From: an uncultured Rubrobacteraceae bacterium | Lineage (GTDB): Bacteria; Actinomycetota; Rubrobacteria; Rubrobacterales; Rubrobacteraceae | DNA: 11,089 nucleotides | Direction of reading: 5' to 3' | Assembly (NCBI GenBank): GCA_902805985.1 | Contig: CADCUW010000538.1 | Span: 1 to 11,089 of the forward strand | In this document: in pieces, positions 5,350 through 11,089 of the stretch | How the letters are laid out: every line of letters starts with the position of its first letter | Position numbering within the stretch: position 1 is the stretch's first letter | The notes under the pieces: model-generated | What the model saw: only the letters and a program-made list of their open reading frames with translations | Database searches by the model: none | Told to the model about the DNA's origin: nothing | Made by a program: the position numbers and the translations under genes

Positions 5350-8300
5350 CTACCCCAGGGGCCTGAGCCTGACCTCCAACGACTCCCCGTCGACGCTCAC
5401 CTCCCGGAAACCGTCGCCCCCGTCGGCGTCGAGGTCGAGCTTGCGCGCCAGCACCTCCGTCTTGAAATATCCACCCCAGCGCCCCCCGAGCAGGGCCGAG
5501 ACCCGCCCGCTGCCGCGCAGGCCCACGACGATCCCTTCCTCGATCTCGAAACCCTCGTCCCTCCTCAGGTTCTGAACCTTGTGGACGAGCTCCCGCACGA
5601 GTCCCTCGTCCTCGAGCTCCCCGTCGAGCCGCACGTCGAGCGCGACCGAGAGACCTCCCTCGCGCGCCAGAGAGTAACCCTCCCTCTCGGTCGGCTCCAC
5701 GAGAAGCTCCTCCGGGGAGAGCGTTACCTCGTCACCATCGACCTCCACCGTGACGGCCTCCCCGGCCGCGGCCCGCGCCCCCACCGAAGGCGGGGCCCCG
5801 GCCAGCGCCCGTCGCAGGCCCGGCACGAGCTTCCCGTACTTCGGACCCACGACGCCGAGGTTCGGTTTGAGGTCGTAGTCGGTGACGTCCTCGGCCGCGC
5901 CGAAGCGCAAGGTCTTAACGTTCAGCTCTTCGAGTACGATCTCCTTCAAGGACTTTACGCCCTCGGCGAGATCACCCCCCTCAGACGACTCGTCCACGAT
6001 CACGACCTCCCGCAGGGGCTGGCGGTTCTTGACGGCGGCGGCGTTGCGGGCCGCCCGCCCGAGCCCCACGACGCGCCGCGCCGCGGCCATGCGGCGGGAG
6101 AGGCCCTCGTCCACGAGCCCCTCGTCCGGGAGCGGCCAGGACGCGAGGTGGACGCTGTCGGGGGCCCCCTCGTCGGCGTTCGTCGCCAGGTTCTGGTAGA
6201 GCTCTTCGGCGACGAACGGGGTGAAGGGGGCCGTGAGCCTCGTGACCGTCGTCAGGCACTCGTACAGGGTCGAGTGGGCCGCCTTCTTGTCGCGGTCGTC
6301 CTCGCCCTTCCAGAACCGCCGCCGGCTGCGCCTGACGTACCAGTTCGAGAGCTCGTCCACGAACTCGCCGATGGCCCGACCGGCCGCCGTCACGTCGTAG
6401 GCGTCGAGGCGCTCGGTGACGGTCTTTACCGTGAGTTGGAGCTCCGAGAGGGCCCAGCGGTCCATCAGGGTCCTCTCCTCCGGCTCGACGAAGTCCCTCT
6501 TCGGGTCGAAGCCGTCGATGCGGGCGTAGGTGACGAAGAACGAGTAGGTGTTCCAGAGGGTGAGCATGTGCTTGCGGACGGCCTCGTCGACCTGATCCTC
6601 GCTGAACCGCCGCGTGTTGCCGGGGCTCGTCGCCGTGTAGAGCGCCCACCGCAAGGCGTCGGCCCCCTGCTTGCCGAAGACCTCCCACGGGTCTATGACG
6701 TTGCCTAGAGACTTGCTCATCTTCTTGCCGTTCGAGTCCAGGATGTGCCCGAGCACCAGGCACGTCCCGTACGAGGACTTCCCGAAGAGCATCGTCGAGA
6801 CGGCCAGCAGCGAGTAGAACCACCCCCGCGTCTGGTCCACAGCCTCGCAGATGTAGTCCGCAGGGAACTGGCGCTCGAAGTGCGCGACCCCCTCGGAGCC
6901 CGAGTGCGGGTAGGCGTACTGGGCAAAAGGCATCGAGCCCGAGTCGAACCACACGTCGAGCACCTCGGGTACGCGGCGGGCCTCTTCACCCGTCTCCGGG
7001 TGCCTGATGCGGACGTTGTCTATGTAGGGGCGGTGCAGGTCCTCCGGGACGGGGTCGAGGGCGAGTTCTTCTAGCTCCTCGACGCTGCCGACGACGACGG
7101 TGTCGCCCGACTCGGTGCGCCAGATCGGCAGCGGCGTCCCCCAGTAGCGCTCGCGGCTCAAAGCCCAGTCGATGTTGTTGCGGAGCCAGTCCCCGAAGCG
7201 GCCCCACTTTACGTGCTCGGGGACCCAGTTGATCCCCTCGTTCTCCGAGAGGAGGTCGCCTAGGACCGCCGTCGTCCTGGCGTACCAGGCCTTCTTGGCG
7301 TAGTACAGCAGCGGCGTCCCGCACCGCCAGCAGTGCGGGTAGGCGTGCTCGTACTCCTCCGCCCGGAAAAGCACGCCCCTCTCGCGCAACACCTCCACGA
7401 GGCCCGGATCTGCCTTCTTGACGAACACGCCGGCGAACGGGCCGACCCGCCCGTCGAAGGTGCCGTCGGGTTTTACGGGGTGGATGGTCGGCAGGCCGTA
7501 CCGGCGGCCGACGCGGGCGTCGTCCTCGCCGTAGGCTGGGGCGGTGTGCACGAGGCCGGTGCCCTCGGTCGTCGTTACGTAGTCGCCGAGGACGACGGTC
7601 CACAGGTTCTCCGAGGGTTCCACGTCAACGTAGTCAAGGGGACGGCGGTACCTCAGGCCTTCAAGCTCCGAGCCCTTGCGGGTCTCGACGACTTTGTATC
7701 CGTCCTCGCCGAAGACCCTCTCTATGAGATCCGAGGCGACGATCAGGCGCTCCCCGTCCCTCTCGACGGTCGCGTACTCCACCCGTGGGTTGGCGGCGAC
7801 GGCGGCGTTGGAGACGAGGGTCCAGGGGGTGGTGGTCCAGATCAGGAGGCTCGTGTTCTCATCCCCCGGCGAAGCCAGCGGCAGCCTGACGTAGACGCTC
7901 GGGTCCACGACGTCCTCCGGGTACTGCTGGTAACCCAAAGCCACCTCGGCCGAGGAGAGGGAGGTCTGGTCGCGGGGGCAGTGGGCGCTGACCTTGTAGC
8001 CCTCGTAGAGGAGGTTCTTCTCGTGGAGCGTCTTGAGCGCCCACCAGACGCTCTGTATGTAGGAGGCGTCGAGCGTCCGGTAAGGGTCGTCCATGTCCAC
8101 CCAGAAGCCGAGGCGCTCGCTCATCGCCTTCCAGTCGTCCACGTAGCGGAAGACCGACTCGCGGCAGAGGCGGTTGAAGTCCTCGACGCCGTAACGCTCG
8201 ATGTCGTCCTTGCCCTGGAGGCCGAGCTCCTTCTCAACCCCGATCTCGACGGGCAGGCCGTGGGTGTCCCAGCCGCCCTTACGCTCGACCCTGTAGCCTT

Positions 8301-8529
8301 GCATGGTCTTGTAGCGTGGGATCAGGTCTTTAAAAGACCGCGCGAGCGCGTGGTGGAAGCCGGGCCTACCGTTGGCCGTCGGCGGTCCCTCGTAGAACAC
8401 GAACGGTCTGTCTTCGGGCCGCTCCTCCACGGAGCGGCGGAAGGTCTCCCGATCCCGCCAGAGATCCAGGACCCTCTCTTCCAACTCGGGGAACCGCACC
8501 CTCGGGTCTACCTTCTCGAATGCCGCCAT
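5350..8529 (-). CDS. ileS: Isoleucyl-tRNA synthetase, type 2, with GFHH in place of the HIGH signature
   Basis: This 1059-residue cytosolic enzyme charges tRNA-Ile with isoleucine using ATP. The class I catalytic core is split by the CP1 editing domain. The first ATP signature is at residues 57-60 and reads GFHH (in GRPGFHHALARS) instead of HXGH; the second, KMSKS, is intact at 603-607. The editing domain (about 200-400) shows WTTTPWTL at 231-238 and GTGLVHTAPAYGEDD at 323-337, both typical, so proofreading of Val-tRNA should be active. VWFDSGS at 526-532 is the conserved second part of the active site. The C-terminal 200 residues lack paired-Cys zinc motifs, as expected of type 2 (eukaryote-like, intrinsically mupirocin-tolerant) IleRS. 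The ATG at 8529 has GAGAGG nine bases upstream. Expression should be controlled by the T-box leader immediately upstream. No frame disruption is present. Confidence 0.97.
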   Translation of the reverse strand: MAAFEKVDPRVRFPELEERVLDLWRDRETFRRSVEERPEDRPFVFYEGPPTANGRPGFHHALARSFKDLIPRYKTMQGYRVERKGGWDTHGLPVEIGVEKELGLQGKDDIERYGVEDFNRLCRESVFRYVDDWKAMSERLGFWVDMDDPYRTLDASYIQSVWWALKTLHEKNLLYEGYKVSAHCPRDQTSLSSAEVALGYQQYPEDVVDPSVYVRLPLASPGDENTSLLIWTTTPWTLVSNAAVAANPRVEYATVERDGERLIVASDLIERVFGEDGYKVVETRKGSELEGLRYRRPLDYVDVEPSENLWTVVLGDYVTTTEGTGLVHTAPAYGEDDARVGRRYGLPTIHPVKPDGTFDGRVGPFAGVFVKKADPGLVEVLRERGVLFRAEEYEHAYPHCWRCGTPLLYYAKKAWYARTTAVLGDLLSENEGINWVPEHVKWGRFGDWLRNNIDWALSRERYWGTPLPIWRTESGDTVVVGSVEELEELALDPVPEDLHRPYIDNVRIRHPETGEEARRVPEVLDVWFDSGSMPFAQYAYPHSGSEGVAHFERQFPADYICEAVDQTRGWFYSLLAVSTMLFGKSSYGTCLVLGHILDSNGKKMSKSLGNVIDPWEVFGKQGADALRWALYTATSPGNTRRFSEDQVDEAVRKHMLTLWNTYSFFVTYARIDGFDPKRDFVEPEERTLMDRWALSELQLTVKTVTERLDAYDVTAAGRAIGEFVDELSNWYVRRSRRRFWKGEDDRDKKAAHSTLYECLTTVTRLTAPFTPFVAEELYQNLATNADEGAPDSVHLASWPLPDEGLVDEGLSRRMAAARRVVGLGRAARNAAAVKNRQPLREVVIVDESSEGGDLAEGVKSLKEIVLEELNVKTLRFGAAEDVTDYDLKPNLGVVGPKYGKLVPGLRRALAGAPPSVGARAAAGEAVTVEVDGDEVTLSPEELLVEPTEREGYSLAREGGLSVALDVRLDGELEDEGLVRELVHKVQNLRRDEGFEIEEGIVVGLRGSGRVSALLGGRWGGYFKTEVLARKLDLDADGGDGFREVSVDGESLEVRLRPLG

Positions 8530-8541
8530 GGCCCACTACCT

Positions 8542-8871
8542 CTCAAACTAAAACCCCCCGTCCCCGGCGGACGGAGTCTCCCACTCCAACCGCAGGGACG
8601 GGGGCCTCTTCAAGAGCCCTCGCGGTACCACCCCGCTTGCCCGGGCCCGAAGCCCGAACCACTTTGCCGCGTCACGCTCTCGCGGAACGCCCCCGCCTTA
8701 ACGGGCGGACCCGGCCAACCTTACTAACGTCCAGACCGCGACTCGCGGCCTCCCGCTTTGGGCCGGCGGCTCGGGGAGGATCTTCGGGCCGCTTCCCGCG
8801 CCGGGCTCGCACCGTCCCCGGCTCGCTCTGACGGGGATCGGCGACCTTACTCGTTCCCGTCATCGCCTGTT
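8542..8871 (-). promoter_or_regulatory. T-box riboswitch (tRNA-Ile responsive) in the ileS leader
   Basis: The minus-strand leader holds a complete T-box element. Stem I begins GCGATGACGGGAACGAGTA (about 8856-8838), with the distal segment CAGAGCGAGCCGGGGACGGTG. The specifier region GAAGATCCTCCCCGAG (8785-8770) carries an AUC isoleucine codon at 8781-8779. The T-box sequence GGGGTGGTACCGCG lies at 8634-8621, where UGGUACC is the bulge that pairs with the tRNA acceptor end. GCGGGG and GCG on either side pair with CCCTGC and CGT downstream to make the antiterminator. That 3' strand overlaps the 5' arm of the terminator (8604-8595), so the two folds exclude each other. Uncharged tRNA-Ile should stabilise the antiterminator and turn ileS on. 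The regulatory mode looks transcriptional. Confidence 0.94.
8544..8604 (-). terminator. Intrinsic terminator of the T-box leader
   Basis: On the minus strand CCCCCGTCCC (8604-8595) pairs perfectly with GGGACGGGGG (8564-8555), followed by GTTTTAGTTT. The loop holds a small inner hairpin, GGAGT/ACTCC. It sits just ahead of the ileS ribosome site (GAGAGG) and is the regulated off-state of the T-box. Confidence 0.9.
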
Positions 8872-8877
8872 AAGGGC

Positions 8878-8906
8878 TTTGTAGCGCCAAAGACCGGGCG
8901 TGTCAA
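8878..8906 (-). promoter_or_regulatory. Promoter of the ileS T-box transcript
   Basis: On the minus strand a perfect -35 TTGACA (8906-8901), a 17-base spacer and the -10 TACAAA (8883-8878). The start would be near 8871, giving a leader of about 340 bases that contains the whole T-box. Vegetative sigma-factor type. Confidence 0.85.
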
Positions 8907-8950
8907 GGAGCGGGGGGTGATCCGGGCCAGGGAGGTGGATCGTAATGTAT

Positions 8951-8994
8951 TTGTAAGAGCTTGTAAGCTTTTATTGATGGTTCGGCGGTAGACT
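8951..8994 (+). promoter_or_regulatory. Possible promoter/regulatory region of the molybdoenzyme gene
   Basis: In the divergent gap between the ileS promoter and the molybdoenzyme gene, TTGTAAG occurs twice exactly ten bases apart (8951-8957 and 8961-8967), on the same helical face, in a local AT-rich patch. TAGACT at 8989-8994 fits a TAnnnT -10 and would give a leader of about 45 bases. A consensus -35 at correct spacing is absent, so an activator bound to the repeats may be needed. This is a weak call. Confidence 0.3.
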
Positions 8995-9045
8995 CTATTT
9001 CACCAAGAGCAAGGCAATGCAGGAAGCGTATTGGAGATCGGTAGC

Positions 9046-10719
9046 ATGAGGTTAAAGGCAGCGATAGCGGGGATCGTCGGGCTGGTTGTGGCCCTCGGCA
9101 TCACGGAGCTCGTTCACGGGCTCTACGAGCTGGTGCCCTCGGTGCTCGGGAGCATAGCGCAGGTGGTCGTGGAGTGGACGCCGGGCGGCATCGTGACGCG
9201 GGGCATCGAACTGCTCGGCCAGGCGGACATACCCGTCCTGATCGCCTCGGTCGTCTTGGGCACGCTCGCAGTCTCGGCCCTGCTCGCGATCGTGGCCGTC
9301 CGCCGCCCCGCCCTGGCCCTGCTCGGCGTGGCCGTCCTGACGGCCATCGGCATAGCCGTCGCGTTCGTCGAGCCGTTTATCGCCCCGGTCGCCACGGTGG
9401 CGACGGTGGTGGGCGGCCTCCTCGCCGGAACGGTCGTGGCGGAGCTTATGCTCCGCGCCGCGGGCCTCAGGGAGACGGAGAAAGCGGCGCCCAAACCCGC
9501 CGCCGGGACGCCGGGGAGCCCCGACTCGCCCGTCGTCCGGTGGCGTGAGACCGGCGGCAGCATGTCGGTCGGCCGCGGGGGCTTCATCGCCCTCGGCGGC
9601 GGCGCGCTCGTCGCGGGCCTCGCCGCGCTCGGCCTGGGGCGCCTGCTCTCCGGCGGCTCCCAGGCCGCTTCTACCCCGAAGAGGCTGGATCTGTCGAACG
9701 AACCCGCTGGCAAGCCCTCCGGGGGGGGCGAGCAGAAGGCCGGCGGCCAGGAGGCCGTGACGCACGAGACCCTGCCGCCGCCCCCCGCCGACGCCTCCAT
9801 AGACGTGCCGGGGATACCCAAGATCTTCACCCCCGCCAGCAGCTTCTACCTTATAGACGCCGCGCTCACCTCCCCCAGGGTGAACGCGGACGACTGGAAG
9901 CTCTCCCTCAAGGGCGTGCCGAACCCCGTCGAGTTCTCCTACAAGGACCTGCAAGAGATGTCCACCCTGGAGTCCGACGTGACGCTCTCCTGCGTCTCCA
10001 ACCCGGTCGGCGGCGGCCTCGTCTCCAACGGGCGCTGGACGGGGGTCTTGCTCTCGGACGTGCTGAAGGAAGCCGGCGTCAGCCGGGAGAACATCACACG
10101 GGCGAGCCAGCAACTCGTCGGACGCAGCGTGGACGGCTGGACGGCGGGCTTCAGGACCGACATCGCCCTCGACGGCCGGGAGGCGCTCGTCGCCTTCGGC
10201 CTGAACGGCAGCGAGCTGCCCGTCAAGCACGGCTACCCGGTGAGGCTCGTGGTCCCGGGGCTCTACGGCTACGTCTCGGCGACCAAGTGGCTCTCGGAGA
10301 TAGAGCTGACGAGCTGGGACTTCAACGCGTACTGGATCCAACGCACCTGGACAAAGGAAGGCCCCGTCAAGACCCAGTCCCGCCTCGACACCGTCAAGGG
10401 CGGCCAGAACCTCCAGGCCGGCAAGAAGATCCCCGTCGGCGGCGTCGCCTGGGCACCCCACCGCGGCATCGACAAGGTCGAAGTATCGACGGATAACGGC
10501 GAGACCTGGAACGAGGCCCGCCTCGCCAGCCAGCTCGACCCGGACACGTGGCGCCAGTACGTCTACGACTGGGATGCCAGCCCCGGCTCCTACACCCTAA
10601 AGGTCCGCGCCACCGACGGCGAGGGCGTGCTCCAGACCGCCGAAGAGCGCCCGCCGCACGGCGGCGGCGGCACCGACGGAGCCCAGGGCTACCACACAGC
10701 CGAAGTCACCGTGGCCTGA
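9046..10719 (+). CDS. Membrane-anchored molybdopterin oxidoreductase of the sulfite oxidase family
   Basis: A 557-residue protein from ATG 9046 (GGAG nine bases upstream); TTG at 9031 would add five residues. The positions below count from 9031. Four hydrophobic helices (about 9-28, 69-90, 94-113, 118-140) are followed by a polar linker, a fifth helix (184-203) preceded by a Tat-like GRGGF, and then a Pro/Gly/Ser-rich linker. Residues 265-430 form the Mo-cofactor domain, with Cys321 in LSCVSNPVGGGL as the probable molybdenum ligand and GRWTGVLLSDVL after it. Residues 435-562 form the Ig-like dimerisation domain (VEVSTDNGETWNEA). The catalytic part should face outside the membrane and oxidise or reduce a small substrate, perhaps sulfite or an S/N-oxide; the substrate is unknown. 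No haem-binding partner is encoded nearby, so the electron carrier is unknown. Confidence 0.9.
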   Translation: MRLKAAIAGIVGLVVALGITELVHGLYELVPSVLGSIAQVVVEWTPGGIVTRGIELLGQADIPVLIASVVLGTLAVSALLAIVAVRRPALALLGVAVLTAIGIAVAFVEPFIAPVATVATVVGGLLAGTVVAELMLRAAGLRETEKAAPKPAAGTPGSPDSPVVRWRETGGSMSVGRGGFIALGGGALVAGLAALGLGRLLSGGSQAASTPKRLDLSNEPAGKPSGGGEQKAGGQEAVTHETLPPPPADASIDVPGIPKIFTPASSFYLIDAALTSPRVNADDWKLSLKGVPNPVEFSYKDLQEMSTLESDVTLSCVSNPVGGGLVSNGRWTGVLLSDVLKEAGVSRENITRASQQLVGRSVDGWTAGFRTDIALDGREALVAFGLNGSELPVKHGYPVRLVVPGLYGYVSATKWLSEIELTSWDFNAYWIQRTWTKEGPVKTQSRLDTVKGGQNLQAGKKIPVGGVAWAPHRGIDKVEVSTDNGETWNEARLASQLDPDTWRQYVYDWDASPGSYTLKVRATDGEGVLQTAEERPPHGGGGTDGAQGYHTAEVTVA

Positions 10720-10749
10720 CGAGAGGCCCAGAATAGCCCTTCAGAGATA

Positions 10750-10766
10750 CTAAACCGCAGGTTTAG
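10750..10766. repeat. Perfect 7-bp inverted repeat with GGTTTAGG-like sequence
   Basis: CTAAACC, loop GCA, GGTTTAG, followed by GTTCAGGG. It lies 30 bases past the molybdoenzyme stop codon. No T-run follows, so it is not a standard intrinsic terminator. The GGTTTAGGTTC wording recalls the repeat arrays at 3632-3787. Confidence 0.5.
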
Positions 10767-10806
10767 GTTCAGGGTGTGGGCCGACTCTCTCTGACGATAG
10801 ACCCGT

Positions 10807-10867
10807 TGTAACCAAAGTGTTTCCACCACGTAACACGTTCGTAACGTTGCGGCAAGGGTATCGTAAC
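10807..10867 (+). promoter_or_regulatory. GTAAC motifs phased at multiples of 11 bp, probable binding-site array
   Basis: GTAAC occurs at 10808, 10830, 10841 and 10863, that is at intervals of 22, 11 and 22 bases. The two skipped 11-base positions hold degenerate versions (GTTTC, GCAAG). Direct repeats at 11 bp are the usual target form of OmpR/PhoB-type response regulators. It lies upstream of the terminator at 10892-10957 and of the endonuclease V gene. The regulated promoter is not clear. Confidence 0.4.
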
Positions 10868-10891
10868 GGGTTAAGGGTAAGATTCAGATTA

Positions 10892-10957
10892 AACCGAGCC
10901 CGGGCCGATGGGACCATTCCCCCCTCCAGATCCCATCGGTCGGGACGGTTCTTTTTT
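10892..10957 (+). terminator. Strong intrinsic terminator
   Basis: CCGATGGGA (10905-10913) pairs perfectly with TCCCATCGG (10931-10939). The helix extends outward through CCG/CGG and AACCG/CGGTT with small internal loops, and is followed at once by CTTTTTT. It should end plus-strand transcripts from the molybdoenzyme gene, 235 bases upstream, or a short transcript starting inside the intergenic region. It isolates the endonuclease V gene. Confidence 0.8.
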
Positions 10958-11016
10958 ATGCCCTTTCTCTCTTTTATGCCGGGTTCTCCGGGCGACGTTG
11001 CGGGTAACCTGATGGG

Positions 11017-11089
11017 GTGAAAGTGCGCGAACTCCACGACCTCGACCTCCCGCCGTCCGAGGCGAGCCGCCTCCAGAAGGAGCTGGCCC
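11017..11089 (+). CDS. nfi: Probable endonuclease V (partial, runs off the right edge)
   Basis: Only 24 codons are visible, starting at GTG 11017: MKVRELHDLDLPPSEASRLQ followed by KELA. The pattern LHxxDLPPxEAxxxQxEL matches the N-terminus of endonuclease V, as in the Thermotoga enzyme (LHRWDLPPEEAIKVQNEL, from memory). That enzyme nicks DNA one base 3' of deoxyinosine made by adenine deamination. The catalytic aspartates lie beyond the window, so this rests on the N-terminus alone. GTG at 11023 is an alternative start with GGGGTG close upstream. Confidence 0.6.
   Translation, partial: MKVRELHDLDLPPSEASRLQKELA

Noticed and set aside
5338..6708. Long plus-strand open frame (456 codons) opposite the 3' part of ileS, and a similar one at 7333-8727
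   Set aside because: Both lie antisense to a clearly conserved synthetase gene. High GC3 on one strand opens the opposite frames. Their translations are low-complexity, rich in Arg, Pro, Val and Leu, with no motif, and the second runs into the T-box leader.
8520..8863. Short open frames on both strands within 8520-8991
   Set aside because: The region is explained by the T-box RNA, terminator and promoter; the frames are by-products of structured GC-rich sequence.
9052..10461. Long minus-strand open frame (469 codons) opposite the molybdoenzyme gene
   Set aside because: Antisense shadow: Gly/Arg/Asp-rich without domain structure, while the plus strand shows TM helices and a sulfite-oxidase fold.

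Overview
The window is very GC-rich, with strongly G/C-biased third codon positions and many GTG, TTG and even CTG starts. The gene content suggests a deep-branching Gram-positive actinobacterium; a Rubrobacter-like organism is my best guess, by inference only. The evidence is a type 2 isoleucyl-tRNA synthetase under a full-length T-box leader, a membrane-anchored sulfite-oxidase-family molybdoenzyme, apparently leaderless genes, and lipoproteins of Gram-positive style. No phage, IS, CRISPR or tRNA signal was seen. This looks like ordinary chromosome with some unusual gene and regulatory details.

Layout, left to right. (1) 1-530, minus: a membrane-anchored protein of unknown function that runs off the left edge, with a perfect 22-bp palindrome upstream. 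(2) 673-1845, minus: a class I/II PLP aminotransferase with a TTG start. (3) 1979-3633, plus: a two-gene operon of a Cof-type HAD phosphatase and an Fpg/MutM-family DNA glycosylase, overlapping by one base. (4) 3634-3811: a convergent intergenic region carrying two oppositely oriented arrays of a 14-bp repeat built from heptads. (5) 3812-4387, minus, and 4386-4805, plus: a coiled-coil lipoprotein and a small helical protein whose starts overlap head to head, with no usable Shine-Dalgarno sites. (6) 4831-5283, minus: a small single-TM protein. (7) 5350-8529, minus: ileS, preceded by a complete T-box riboswitch, terminator and consensus promoter (8542-8906). (8) 9046-10719, plus: a five-TM molybdopterin oxidoreductase. 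(9) 10720-11016: intergenic, with 11-bp-phased GTAAC motifs and a strong terminator. (10) 11017 to the right edge, plus: the start of a probable endonuclease V gene.

The most notable observation is that the IleRS class I signature HXGH is replaced by GFHH. This is the swapped GXHH form linked to very strong mupirocin resistance in some type 2 IleRS enzymes. Here it sits in a T-box-controlled, apparently housekeeping gene. The T-box uses an AUC specifier and a mutually exclusive antiterminator/terminator pair, so uncharged tRNA-Ile should induce ileS. Two genes point to repair of oxidised or deaminated DNA (the Fpg-family protein and endonuclease V), but they are not adjacent.
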